From an uncultured Bacilli bacterium (GTDB lineage: Bacteria > Bacillota_I > Bacilli_A > RF39 > UBA660), in assembly GCA_944350345.1 (NCBI GenBank), contig CALVOP010000007.1, positions 1 through 38,323 of the forward strand: a DNA stretch of 38,323 bases, read 5' to 3'. Positions within the stretch are counted from its first letter, which is position 1. Every line of letters begins with the position of its first letter. The position numbers and the translations under genes were made by a program. Positions 1 to 7,938 of the stretch are shown in pieces. The notes under the pieces are model-generated. The model saw only the letters and a list, made by a program, of their open reading frames with translations, had not been told where the DNA came from and ran no database searches.

Positions 1-86
1 TGAAATTTAATAATAATTCATATATAATATTCTTAGAAAGAGAACATAGTTCGTAACTTGTATGCTATTCGCTCCAAAAGAAAATT

Positions 87-112
87 AGTCGATTAAAAGT
101 CGACTTTTTATT
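87..112. terminator. Intrinsic terminator, probably bidirectional
   Basis: Perfect 6-bp stem AGTCGA / TCGACT around a 7-base loop (87-105), followed by a T-run on the plus strand; the other side is also T-rich when read on the minus strand. It lies just past the stop of the minus-strand regulator gene, so it could end that gene and a plus-strand gene left of the window. Bases 1-86 hold no gene I can recognise. Confidence 0.7.
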
Positions 113-147
113 TTTGTTTTTATTTTATTTTTTTACTTTTATATTTA

Positions 148-693
148 TTATTCAAGTGGACAATTATATTTTATATTCTTAAATGTTGGAATTACTGTTA
201 TAATATCATCATCTTTAACGCAGTAAAATGTATTAATTAATATTCCTTTATCAACATAACTATCGTTATCATTTATATCTGAAACTCTCCAACTTATTAT
301 TGGACTGTTTTTAAATGCAATTGCTTGAAGTGTGTCTATGATAATAATTATTAATATAGTAATAACTGTAGTTAAAAATATTGTTATAAGTTTATTCTTT
401 TTTAGCTTTTTTATTTCTTTTGACGAATAATCAAGAGTATCAATTAAGACCTCTTCGCTTTTGTTATTTATTTCTTCTTTATTAACTTTTTCCCCATTTA
501 AAATTTCTGTAATTGAAACTCCTAAAATTTGACTTAATGGTTTCAATAAAGATAAATCCATAAGGCCAAGGCCTCTTTCCCATTTGCTTACAGCATTTTT
601 GGTTATACCTAACTTTTCTGCCAACTGTTCTTGAGTTAATTTGTTTTGCTTTCTTAATTCAGCAATAAATTTACCAATTTTTTCATGATTCAT
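148..693 (-). CDS. XRE-family transcriptional regulator with C-terminal membrane anchor
   Basis: The N-terminus (about residues 4-60) is a clear Cro/C1-type helix-turn-helix: LTQEQLAEKLGITKNAVSKWE is the turn and recognition-helix signature. After a charged linker there is one hydrophobic segment rich in Ile/Thr (about residues 102-125), then about 50 residues that would lie outside the membrane. The reading frame opens at a TTG at 708, but the ATG at 693 gives a normal helix-turn-helix N-terminus and has a GGAT-type Shine-Dalgarno-like run about 9 bases upstream, so I prefer it (181 residues). Family knowledge: XRE proteins with a membrane tail are common in low-GC Firmicutes and are thought to sense envelope or small-molecule signals. 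The target is unknown; neighbouring genes or its own promoter are possible. It is the only recognisable DNA-binding regulator in the window, so it could control the nearby surface genes, but nothing in the sequence shows this. Confidence 0.85.
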   Translation of the reverse strand: MNHEKIGKFIAELRKQNKLTQEQLAEKLGITKNAVSKWERGLGLMDLSLLKPLSQILGVSITEILNGEKVNKEEINNKSEEVLIDTLDYSSKEIKKLKKNKLITIFLTTVITILIIIIIDTLQAIAFKNSPIISWRVSDINDNDSYVDKGILINTFYCVKDDDIITVIPTFKNIKYNCPLE

Positions 694-890
694 TTTATCA
701 TCATCCAAAAAGAGTATATTAATTATGTATCAAATATTAAACATACTATCAGCTCACTTTAATAAATTGTTAATCTTTTATTTGTGTAAACATTATATAT
801 TAAATTATTATTTTTATCTATTTTTCATTATTTTTTATTTTATTAAAATGTTTATAGTAAAATTTTTTTTAATATGTTAGTATATACTAT

Positions 891-1781
891 ATGAAAGAAA
901 AAATAATAGAAATATTGAATAAAGAAAACTTATATGAAATTGGTTTTGCTAAAATAGAGTATTATAGAGATATTGAAAACGTTTTTTTGTTACAGGAAAA
1001 ATATAATTATAGAACACCTTTTCAAGTTGGTAATGTTGATTCTAAAACGTTTAAAAATGAGATTATATTTAAGACTGCTATAGTTGTTTTGATGCCTTAT
1101 TGTAAAATTTCAAATAAAATTAAAAAAGAATATGCATATGTTTCTGCTAGTTTTAATGGTGTTGATTATCATTTGTTATTAAAGGAAAAATTAGAAAGTG
1201 TTTCTTTATATTTAGAGTCTTTAGGTTATATTGCAAAAATATTTGTGGATAATAATTATTTGGATGAAAGGTATTTAGCTTACAGGGCAGGGTTAGGTTT
1301 TTATGGCTTAAATCATCTACTTATTAATGATAAGTATGGTAGTTTTTTCTTTATTGGTGTTATTTTGACTGATGCAATATTTAACTATTCAAAACCATTA
1401 AATAAAACTTGTTATATGTGTAAGAAATGTTTAGAAGTTTGCCCTAATGGGGCAATTATGGAAGATGGGAATTTCAATGGTAATAAGTGTATTAGTTTTA
1501 TTACTCAAAAAAAGGATATTTCAATTGAAGAAGAGAAATTAATAAATCAATGTATTTTTGGATGTGATGTTTGTACTAATGTTTGTCCACATAACTTAAA
1601 AGTTAGTGAGTGTAAAAATGAGGATATATTTAAAATTGATGCTTATAGTTATTCACATCTTAGTAATAATGATTTTAAAAAAAATTATGGAAAATATTCA
1701 TTTTCTTGGAGAGGACGAAATATATTTGAGAGGAATTTAAATATTTATAAACAAAAACTAGAAAAAAAAGATAAATTATGA
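891..1781 (+). CDS. queG: QueG-like epoxyqueuosine reductase, short form
   Basis: QueG reduces epoxyqueuosine to queuosine in tRNA using cobalamin and two 4Fe-4S clusters. The C-terminal half has the paired ferredoxin-like cysteine sets: CYMCKKCLEVCP near residue 175 and CIFGCDVCTNVCP near residue 222, with another Cys (NKC) between them. N-terminal family features are also visible: IGFAKIE at the start, GVDYHLLLKEKL in the middle and DERYLAYRAGLGFYG before the first cluster; the Asp residues just before that stretch fit the family's catalytic acid region. The protein is 296 residues, shorter than the roughly 380 of E. coli or Bacillus QueG, because it lacks the C-terminal HEAT-like repeats; short forms are known. 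The ATG has no good Shine-Dalgarno upstream, and a TATACT sequence lies almost on top of it, so translation may be from a leaderless or very short leader. A paralogous reductase of the same family is the alternative. Confidence 0.8.
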   Translation: MKEKIIEILNKENLYEIGFAKIEYYRDIENVFLLQEKYNYRTPFQVGNVDSKTFKNEIIFKTAIVVLMPYCKISNKIKKEYAYVSASFNGVDYHLLLKEKLESVSLYLESLGYIAKIFVDNNYLDERYLAYRAGLGFYGLNHLLINDKYGSFFFIGVILTDAIFNYSKPLNKTCYMCKKCLEVCPNGAIMEDGNFNGNKCISFITQKKDISIEEEKLINQCIFGCDVCTNVCPHNLKVSECKNEDIFKIDAYSYSHLSNNDFKKNYGKYSFSWRGRNIFERNLNIYKQKLEKKDKL

Positions 1782-1807
1782 TAATATTTTAATGTAGGAG
1801 GTATTAA

Positions 1808-2314
1808 ATGGAAAGCAAAGAAGAGAGAAGAGTAATACCAGTTAAAAATTATTTTATATTATCAATTATTTGTTTGGTTACAATAGTTGCAACTATATAT
1901 ATTAATGCTTGGATTAAAACTTATAAAGTTAATAGTAATGTTAATCCTTTAATAGGCAAGGTTCAAGAGATAACTTTAAGTGATTTGGAAGCGACTATGT
2001 CTGAAACAAATTTAGCAATTTTGTACGTTGCCAATAATGATAATTTTGCTTTAGATAAAGAAATTTTAAAAAGGGTAAATGCGGATAGTATTAATGATTA
2101 TTTTTATTATATGAATGTAAATGCTATATCACAAGAAGATTGTATAAAATCATTAAAAGAATATTTTAGTGATGTTAAAAATGAAATTAACTCGGTACCA
2201 ATGCTTATATATATTAAAGACGGACAAGCTGTTAAAGTCATAGATTCCAAAGATAAGAAATTGAATATTAATGATTTTAATGTTATTTTAGATAATTACT
2301 TAGAAATTGATTAA
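1808..2314 (+). CDS. Membrane-anchored thioredoxin-fold-like protein, no catalytic cysteines
   Basis: The 168-residue protein has a short basic cytoplasmic start, one transmembrane helix (about residues 14-34) and an extracytoplasmic domain. The domain runs as LAILYVANNDN, then helices, FYYMNVNA, and VPMLIYIKDGQ, which is the strand and cis-Pro order of a thioredoxin fold. The CxxC motif is absent: YVANNDN stands where the redox pair normally sits, so redox activity is unlikely. A strong AGGAGG ribosome binding site lies six bases before the ATG, 26 bases after queG, so the two genes may be co-transcribed. The fold is inferred from pattern only. A binding or scaffold role at the membrane is possible; the function is unknown. 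Confidence 0.6.
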   Translation: MESKEERRVIPVKNYFILSIICLVTIVATIYINAWIKTYKVNSNVNPLIGKVQEITLSDLEATMSETNLAILYVANNDNFALDKEILKRVNADSINDYFYYMNVNAISQEDCIKSLKEYFSDVKNEINSVPMLIYIKDGQAVKVIDSKDKKLNINDFNVILDNYLEID

Positions 2315-2446
2315 AATTGTTTATCTTATTTATGCTAAGGCTTATAAATAGAAACCGTTACTTTCCAAAAGAAAAGGCTAATTAGTTTAAATCTGAATCC
2401 GATTAGAACAATATATAATTTGTAATTATGATTAGAATTATACATT

Positions 2447-2505
2447 AAAAAAGTCCATATGTGATGTGAACTCCATTTTGGAGGCATCAAGATTGGACTT
2501 TTTAT
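2447..2505. terminator. Long bidirectional terminator between convergent genes
   Basis: A-run plus AGTCCA on the left pairs with TGGACT plus T-run on the right (2447-2457 with 2494-2503). Inside it a second helix forms: GATG/CATC and CTCC/GGAG around an ATTTT loop. It has poly-T on both strands, so it can end the plus-strand gene at 2314 and the minus-strand gene at 2520. The preceding 130 bases (2315-2446) hold no open gene. They contain several short pairings, so a small structured RNA ending at this terminator is possible but not demonstrated. Confidence 0.8.
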
Positions 2506-2519
2506 TTTAATTTATCTTC

Positions 2520-3644
2520 CTATAAAGATTGTACTTTTTGTTTTCTTGAAATTAGATATGTTGCTGACCCAATTGCTAACAAAGTAGAACCAAATATTAT
2601 ATAACTAACAACACCTGTTTTCGGATTTTCTATTGCTTCATTTAATATTTTAATTGTTGGACTACATTGATTTGCATCAGTATTTTGAACAGTATTACCA
2701 TTAAATACAATTGTTGGAGCTTCATTTACAACTAATTCTAATCCTATTATACTATCATCTACTACAGATTTTAAGCTTAATTTGTATTGAATTTTTTCAA
2801 CTTGATTAGATTTTATATCGCCTAGATTCCAATTAATAGTTTTTGTTGTTTCATCTAATGTTGCATTTGATGGATTACCAACTAAGCTTATATCAAAATT
2901 TTCTACTATATATGACGCTAATGGCATTGCAATACTAGTGCCGATTTTAGCTGGGATAAGTGTATTGTTAATTGCAGTAGTAGTTTCTGTTACGCTTGAA
3001 ACGCTTATGGCATTTTCAACTGTTTCAGTTGCGGTTGTGTAAAGTATTAATGTTGTGTCACTAGTATCAGCAGTAATTTGAGAAACTAAATTGGCTGCTG
3101 TATTTGTATCATCAATAACTATTATAATTTTATTATCACTAGATGAACTGAAAGCTGAAAGTGCTGCTTCAACTGCTTCATTAACAGTTGCACCTGACCC
3201 TACAGATGCCTCTTTAATTTCATCCAAACCAGTAGCTGCTTCAGAAATAGTTTGAACCATAGGTTTAGTTACTAAGGTGTCCGAAACCAAAATAGAGCCT
3301 ATTTTTGTATAATCTGTACCTAAATTAGTAAATACATTTTCAGTTAATTCTTTAAAATTATTAATTGTTGTTTCTCCGTTTGATTTGTTAAAGATATACA
3401 TAATCTCAGTACTTTTAGCATTATTTAGTGTTAATTCTATCGTAATATCACCATTAACTAAATCTTCCTCAACGATTTCTTGTCTTAAAACTCCAACAAT
3501 TTCTCCTTCAGTTGTTTTAAATAAATACTGCTTAGCTTTTTGTACTATTTCTATTCTATTATTAGCAGCACTCAATAATGGTAAATTTATTAGGCCTACT
3601 ATTAATAAGCACGCAATAGCAAATAGTTTTTTTGTCCTTTTCAT
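2520..3644 (-). CDS. NPKTG-anchored surface protein with degenerate von Willebrand A-like domain
   Basis: The protein starts with a Sec signal peptide (MKRTKK then a hydrophobic run ending LLSAA). It ends with a cell-wall sorting signal: NPKTG, a hydrophobic helix and a basic tail RKQK. This form suits class B sortases, and such an enzyme is encoded divergently 133 bases away. Residues about 70-215 follow a von Willebrand A plan: ELTLNNA, IMYIFNKSNGE, a helix, YTKIGSILVSD, VNEAVEAALSAF and KIIIVIDD. The metal site DxSxS is replaced by NKSNG, so metal-dependent adhesion is doubtful. Residues about 230-330 look like a beta-sandwich stalk (ITWNLGDIKSNQ-like DUF11 pattern). AAAGGAGG sits six bases before the ATG. 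Likely a surface adhesin or structural protein; the ligand is unknown. Confidence 0.75.
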   Translation of the reverse strand: MKRTKKLFAIACLLIVGLINLPLLSAANNRIEIVQKAKQYLFKTTEGEIVGVLRQEIVEEDLVNGDITIELTLNNAKSTEIMYIFNKSNGETTINNFKELTENVFTNLGTDYTKIGSILVSDTLVTKPMVQTISEAATGLDEIKEASVGSGATVNEAVEAALSAFSSSSDNKIIIVIDDTNTAANLVSQITADTSDTTLILYTTATETVENAISVSSVTETTTAINNTLIPAKIGTSIAMPLASYIVENFDISLVGNPSNATLDETTKTINWNLGDIKSNQVEKIQYKLSLKSVVDDSIIGLELVVNEAPTIVFNGNTVQNTDANQCSPTIKILNEAIENPKTGVVSYIIFGSTLLAIGSATYLISRKQKVQSL

Positions 3645-3669
3645 TTTTATCCTCCTTTATATTAATTAC

Positions 3670-3678
3670 ATTATAACA
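3670..3678 (-). promoter_or_regulatory. Extended -10 promoter for the surface protein gene
   Basis: On the minus strand this reads TGTTATAAT, a perfect extended -10. It sits about 26 bases before the start codon, leaving room for the AAAGGAGG ribosome binding site. No good -35 is seen, which is normal for extended -10 promoters. Confidence 0.65.
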
Positions 3679-3748
3679 CAATTTAAATTTTTTACACACA
3701 TTTTTTACAATTTTACATTAATAATTTGTTCATTTATCAATTTTTTTA

Positions 3749-3757
3749 TGCTATTAT
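3749..3757 (+). promoter_or_regulatory. Extended -10 promoter for the sortase gene
   Basis: TGCTATTAT fits TGnTATAAT with one mismatch. It ends 20 bases before the sortase ATG, and GGTGAT lies between as the ribosome binding site. Together with the minus-strand element at 3670 it makes a compact divergent promoter region for sortase and substrate. Confidence 0.5.
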
Positions 3758-3777
3758 TAAAATAGTATGGTGATTGT

Positions 3778-5352
3778 ATGGAATTACTAAAAATTAGTTT
3801 TCATAATAATGAAGTTGTATTTTCTTATTATAGTAGTAATAAAAATCTAAATAATTTTATTAATTCTAATAATATGTATAATGGCGAATTATTATATTCT
3901 TTTTCATATGTAAATAAAAATATAAATAAAATAAAAGAGATAATAAATAGTTATTTTTTTAATAAATATAGTGGTAAGTTTGTTTTTTCTGATGAAAAGA
4001 TGTTTATTCAATTAAGTGGCATTATACAAAATATGAATTTTCCTATTGATTTAAAAATTAAAGGAAATTTTGCTGTAAGTTATGAAGCTTATAAGAAGAT
4101 TTTGAAAATTAAAAATTTAAATTCTGTTTATTGTTATTTTATGCCTGAAAACTATGTTCATACTTTTGCATTAAAAAATGTAAGTGTTTATTTTTCGTTT
4201 AAAGGCAAATTTAGTAGGAGATTTATTGAATTAAATGATTTGTTTAATATGAAGAATATGTATTATAAAAGAAACATAGTTTTAAATGAAAATATTTTTA
4301 ACGATTTTGAATTATTTGTTAGTATAAATAGGCACTTAAAAATTATTCATATATATGACTATTCACTGCAGGTAATTGAAAGATTAGTGGATTTTGACCC
4401 GCTTAACGCGTTTACTATTTTAATTCATCAGAATGGCGGTAATATTGATAAACTAAATCAAGATTTCAAAAAGTTGAAGGAATTAAATAAAAAGTATAAA
4501 AAGAAAACTGGTGAAATTAAAATCATTTTTTCTGATGATTTTGTTAAAAATAATATATTTAAGCAGCTAACTTATAGTAATTTAAAAGTATGCTCAGCAA
4601 TTATTATTTATCTGGCCTTTGTTCTGTTAATTTCTAATTCTTATAACGATTATGTTACTTGGTTTAATTCTAACTCTATCATGAATAGTTTGTCTACAAG
4701 CGAAACCACCTATGAAATAGTTGTGGATGATATTGATGTGGAACCAATATCCCCTGTAGAAGATGAAGAAGAGGATGTTAATCCGTATGCTAATATACCT
4801 ACAAATTTAGAAACATTAGTTGGTATTAATAATGATACAGTAGGGTGGTTATCTGTTAATAACACTAAAATTAATTATCCAGTTACTCAGTCATCTGATA
4901 ATAGTTATTATTTAAATAGAGATTTTTATGGAAGACGTACTGCGAATGGTTGGGTCTTTATGGACTATAGAAATGATATTGTTAATTTAAGTAAAAACAC
5001 TATACTATATGGTCATGCTTTGCTTAGTGGTTATATGTTTGGTGACTTAAGAAAAACAATTAAAAGTTCTTGGTATAAAGAAGAAGAAAATTTGTATATA
5101 ACTTTTAATACTCTAAATAAAGAGATGAAATGGGAAGTAATTAGTATATACAAGACCCCATATACTACTGATTATTTAAAAGTTAACTTTTTTGATGATG
5201 ATGATTTTCTTGAATTTGTTGATTTAATTTTAGATAGAAGTGTTTATAATTTTGGTGTTAAAGTCAATAAAGATGATTATATTCTTACTTTATCAACTTG
5301 TTCTGGAAATGATAATGGTAGATTGGTTTTACATGCAAAATTGGTAAAATAA
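3778..5352 (+). CDS. srtB: Class B sortase with long cytoplasmic N-terminal domain
   Basis: Sortases cut a surface protein at its sorting motif and join it to the cell wall. The C-terminal ~190 residues are a class B sortase: the family start (WLSVNNTKINYPV, then YYLNRDFYG) is followed by catalytic His413 in YGHAL, Cys508 in TLSTCSG and Arg515 in GRLVLHAK. A transmembrane helix lies at about 272-289, followed by an acidic linker (about 310-340). The odd part is the first ~270 residues, which precede the only membrane helix and so should be cytoplasmic. Ordinary class B sortases have only a short N-terminal tail before the anchor, and I do not recognise this domain. The divergent neighbour at 2520 carries NPKTG and is the obvious substrate. 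Start chosen at the ATG after GGTGAT. Confidence 0.9.
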   Translation: MELLKISFHNNEVVFSYYSSNKNLNNFINSNNMYNGELLYSFSYVNKNINKIKEIINSYFFNKYSGKFVFSDEKMFIQLSGIIQNMNFPIDLKIKGNFAVSYEAYKKILKIKNLNSVYCYFMPENYVHTFALKNVSVYFSFKGKFSRRFIELNDLFNMKNMYYKRNIVLNENIFNDFELFVSINRHLKIIHIYDYSLQVIERLVDFDPLNAFTILIHQNGGNIDKLNQDFKKLKELNKKYKKKTGEIKIIFSDDFVKNNIFKQLTYSNLKVCSAIIIYLAFVLLISNSYNDYVTWFNSNSIMNSLSTSETTYEIVVDDIDVEPISPVEDEEEDVNPYANIPTNLETLVGINNDTVGWLSVNNTKINYPVTQSSDNSYYLNRDFYGRRTANGWVFMDYRNDIVNLSKNTILYGHALLSGYMFGDLRKTIKSSWYKEEENLYITFNTLNKEMKWEVISIYKTPYTTDYLKVNFFDDDDFLEFVDLILDRSVYNFGVKVNKDDYILTLSTCSGNDNGRLVLHAKLVK

Positions 5353-5354
5353 AA

Positions 5355-5388
5355 AAGGCGTTAATATTTTGTTAATGCCTTTATTTAT
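5355..5388. terminator. Bidirectional terminator between srtB and the HerA-like gene
   Basis: A 10-bp stem AAGGCGTTAA / TTAATGCCTT (one G-T pair) with a 7-base loop, T-rich on both sides. It sits between two convergent stop codons only 28 bases apart and serves both genes. Confidence 0.85.
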
Positions 5389-7138
5389 TTCCTATCATCC
5401 AATTATCAAATATTTCACAGTTTGCACTTTCTGGTGGCGGACTAGCTTTTTCCATTTTTACTATCATAGGGATTTTAAATATTCTTCCAAATGCTACACA
5501 TGTTCCTGATTGTAAGGATTTTTGCTTTTCTATAATATCTGAACTTATATTCGGAATCATTTTTGTTATGTAATCTAAATCTTGTGGGTGTGTTATTTTA
5601 AAGATTAAAAAGTTTGCTGCTTGGCTTATTACGTTACTGTTCAAATCTGTTGGCCTTTGTGTTATTAAGTCGAGTATTAATCCGTATTTTCTTCCTTCTT
5701 TGCTTATACGTTCAAAAATGTTGTATCCGATTAAATCAACGTCATCGTTTGGAACTACATATCTATGTGCTTCTTCTAATATTATATGCATTGGAAAACT
5801 TGCTCTTGGTTCTAAAGCTTTTGTAAATTTTAAAAACATTCTGCTATATATTTTGGTTAAAGTTCTAGCAAATCTGTCGTCGACGTCTTCTAAGTTTATA
5901 TTTATTACTTGTGCTTTTTTTCCATCTATTAGTATCAAGTCATTTATAAATTCAGTAATGTTGTTATACTTATCTTTAGTAAAAAATTTGGCATATGGTC
6001 CATTTATAAGGTTTGCTAGTTTTACTTTAAGTGATATAGCTTCATCATACATATCTTCATTTAATAAATATCTTTCGCTAAATAGGGTAAAGTTTAATGC
6101 AATTTGTAAATCTTTTAAACCGTATTTTACGTTATTTGTGTTAATGTTCCATACTTTGTCTTCTTGTAAAAAACTTTCAATATATTCAGATATAATTGTT
6201 CTTTCAGCAAATCTTCCCTCAGAGTCTATATCAAAACAGTTTCTAAATACACGAGTAAATCCTATTCCTGGAACTACAGCTTGTAAACTAATCTCTGGCG
6301 TATTTGTGTTTGATACTATGTCAAAAATTTGGTCTCTTATTTTAGCTGATGTTTGATTAGTGTACATTATTGATGTAATTGCCTTGGCTAAAAGGTGATT
6401 TTTATATGCGTTTACTTCAGGATCATTTGATGCAAAAATTTTGGCTAACTCAATAGCGCTTTCTACTATTGCAATTTGTGAATATTTTGTGGCATCAAGT
6501 AAATTTAAAACATCTTCTATTTCTAATAAATGTACTGGTAACTCTAAAAGTGTTTTATCTTTTTGTTTTGCACTTGTAGATATAAGTTTATAATGTAAAT
6601 TTGGATTGATTTCGTTTAGGTTTTTAAATGCATTTATGTATTCACCGTATGAATCAAATATAAAAAGATTAGCTTTATATGGTATTTCATTTTGGTTTTT
6701 AAAAAGATTTTGAAAAATTCTACAAATTCCATAGGTTTTACCACTACCACTGTTTCCAAAAATTGCTGTGTGATTTGAAAACATATCATTTAAATCAACT
6801 TTTAATGGATAATTTTTATATAAAGGGCTTACTCCTAGTGTAAGACTTTCTTTGTCTTTTCCAACGATTATTCTCAGTTCTTCTTCAGTTATTACTCTTA
6901 TTTTTGCATCTAAACTTGGTTTTTTTAATATTCCTCCTATAAAATTGTCAGTTGTTAATTCGCCTAGAAAGTTTATTTTTAAAGTATCTTCATTTATTTC
7001 TTCAACTTCGCCTAATATTTTTTTGTCTTTATCTTCAAAAACCACGTGAACATTTAATAAATCTTTCATCAGTTCTTCAGAATGTATTAAACTTACTATT
7101 GCAAAGTTTTTGCTTATTACTTCGATTTTATTAAACAT
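5381..7138 (-). CDS. HerA/DUF87-type ATPase
   Basis: This family forms hexameric ring ATPases related to FtsK and VirB4, acting on DNA in repair or phage defence. The N-terminal ~115 residues look like a HAS-barrel (small beta-rich domain with ILGEVEEI and IGGIL strands). Walker A is GNSGSGKT at residues 128-135, and Walker B is MHIILEEAHRYV near residue 454. An arginine-rich segment RISKEGRKYGL and a sensor-like LITQRPTDLNSNVISQAANF follow, both typical of HerA. The length of 585 residues is normal. GAGGGAT lies seven bases before the ATG. The usual partners of HerA (NurA, or SIR2-type effectors) are not in the window, so the role is open. It faces away from the secretion cluster and has its own upstream region. 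Confidence 0.85.
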   Translation of the reverse strand: MFNKIEVISKNFAIVSLIHSEELMKDLLNVHVVFEDKDKKILGEVEEINEDTLKINFLGELTTDNFIGGILKKPSLDAKIRVITEEELRIIVGKDKESLTLGVSPLYKNYPLKVDLNDMFSNHTAIFGNSGSGKTYGICRIFQNLFKNQNEIPYKANLFIFDSYGEYINAFKNLNEINPNLHYKLISTSAKQKDKTLLELPVHLLEIEDVLNLLDATKYSQIAIVESAIELAKIFASNDPEVNAYKNHLLAKAITSIMYTNQTSAKIRDQIFDIVSNTNTPEISLQAVVPGIGFTRVFRNCFDIDSEGRFAERTIISEYIESFLQEDKVWNINTNNVKYGLKDLQIALNFTLFSERYLLNEDMYDEAISLKVKLANLINGPYAKFFTKDKYNNITEFINDLILIDGKKAQVININLEDVDDRFARTLTKIYSRMFLKFTKALEPRASFPMHIILEEAHRYVVPNDDVDLIGYNIFERISKEGRKYGLILDLITQRPTDLNSNVISQAANFLIFKITHPQDLDYITKMIPNISSDIIEKQKSLQSGTCVAFGRIFKIPMIVKMEKASPPPESANCEIFDNWMIGNK

Positions 7139-7224
7139 CTAAATCATCCCTCTATTATTCTAATTTGATATTATCATAATAAAAGTTTTTTTTCAATTTT
7201 TTTCTTTTTTAATCATTTTTAATA

Positions 7225-7233
7225 TGTTATAAT
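7225..7233 (+). promoter_or_regulatory. Extended -10 promoter at the head of the secretion cluster
   Basis: TGTTATAAT is a perfect extended -10 with no clear -35. The predicted start of transcription near 7240 leaves a short leader before the AGGTGG ribosome binding site at 7243-7248. Confidence 0.65.
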
Positions 7234-7256
7234 TTGTATAGTAGGTGGATATGATA

Positions 7257-7895
7257 ATGAAGAAAACATTTTTTTTGTTAATATTATTAGTTTTTCCTAT
7301 TTTCGTAGATGCTGAATGCACTTATAAAGAAAAGTATGAGCTTAATTCTTTGTCAAGTTATATTGATTATACTTATGATTATGATGAGAGTTCACAATTA
7401 TTTACAGTATATTTGTATAACATTGATGACAAACTGGAATTAAGGTACGAGAATAAAGTTTATACTCCAAGTGCTAACAAAGTAACAATTAATAATGTTA
7501 AACCAGGATCTAGTTTATCTATAGATGTTTATTCTACAGTTCAAAATGAATGTTATAACGAATATTTAAGAGTCATTTATATATCAGTGCCTTACTTTAA
7601 TTGGTTTTACCAAAGTGTTTTATGCGATGGCCATGAGGATTTAGACATATGCAATTCTAGATTTTTGGATTATCAAATTTCTAATCAAACATTTATTTTG
7701 TTATTAAATAATGAAGAATTTACTTTAAACAAAGACGACGGAATAACAGAATCTGTCGAAGAACAAAAGTGGTATGATGTTGTAATTGACACTATGCAAA
7801 AGTATTATATTAAATTTGCCATATCTGTTATAAGTACTTTGATAAGTGTATATATTTTTAGAGTTATTTATAGAAAGGTTAAACATAAATTGTAA
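7257..7895 (+). CDS. Secreted protein with C-terminal membrane anchor (paralog 1)
   Basis: I do not recognise a family. The protein has a signal peptide (MKKTFFLLILLVFPIFVDA, then Cys), an ectodomain of about 150 residues with several Cys, one transmembrane helix near residues 185-203 and a short basic tail RKVKHKL. It should be held outside the membrane by its C-terminus. It resembles the next gene product: both have a beta-rich middle, VYS(T/N)V followed by a Cys, a YIS/RVN strand, and a Cys-acidic-Cys pair (VLCDGHEDLDIC here). They are probably a tandem duplication. Possible starts are GTG 7245, ATG 7251 and ATG 7257; the last leaves eight bases after AGGTGG and gives a clean signal peptide. 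As the first gene of the cluster it may be an accessory surface subunit. Confidence 0.7.
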   Translation: MKKTFFLLILLVFPIFVDAECTYKEKYELNSLSSYIDYTYDYDESSQLFTVYLYNIDDKLELRYENKVYTPSANKVTINNVKPGSSLSIDVYSTVQNECYNEYLRVIYISVPYFNWFYQSVLCDGHEDLDICNSRFLDYQISNQTFILLLNNEEFTLNKDDGITESVEEQKWYDVVIDTMQKYYIKFAISVISTLISVYIFRVIYRKVKHKL

Positions 7896-7908
7896 TATTT
7901 TTTATATA

Positions 7909-7917
7909 TGTTATAAT
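7909..7917 (+). promoter_or_regulatory. Extended -10 promoter
   Basis: TGTTATAAT again, 21 bases before the ATG at 7939 and partly in the gap after the preceding stop. It could start a separate transcript for 7939-11951. Confidence 0.6.
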
Positions 7918-7938
7918 TTTAATAGGGTAAGGTGTAAA

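Noticed and set aside
3385-3765. Plus-strand open frame of 126 codons opposite the surface-protein gene
   Set aside because: It is antisense to a well-supported gene with signal peptide and sorting signal, and has no ribosome binding site.
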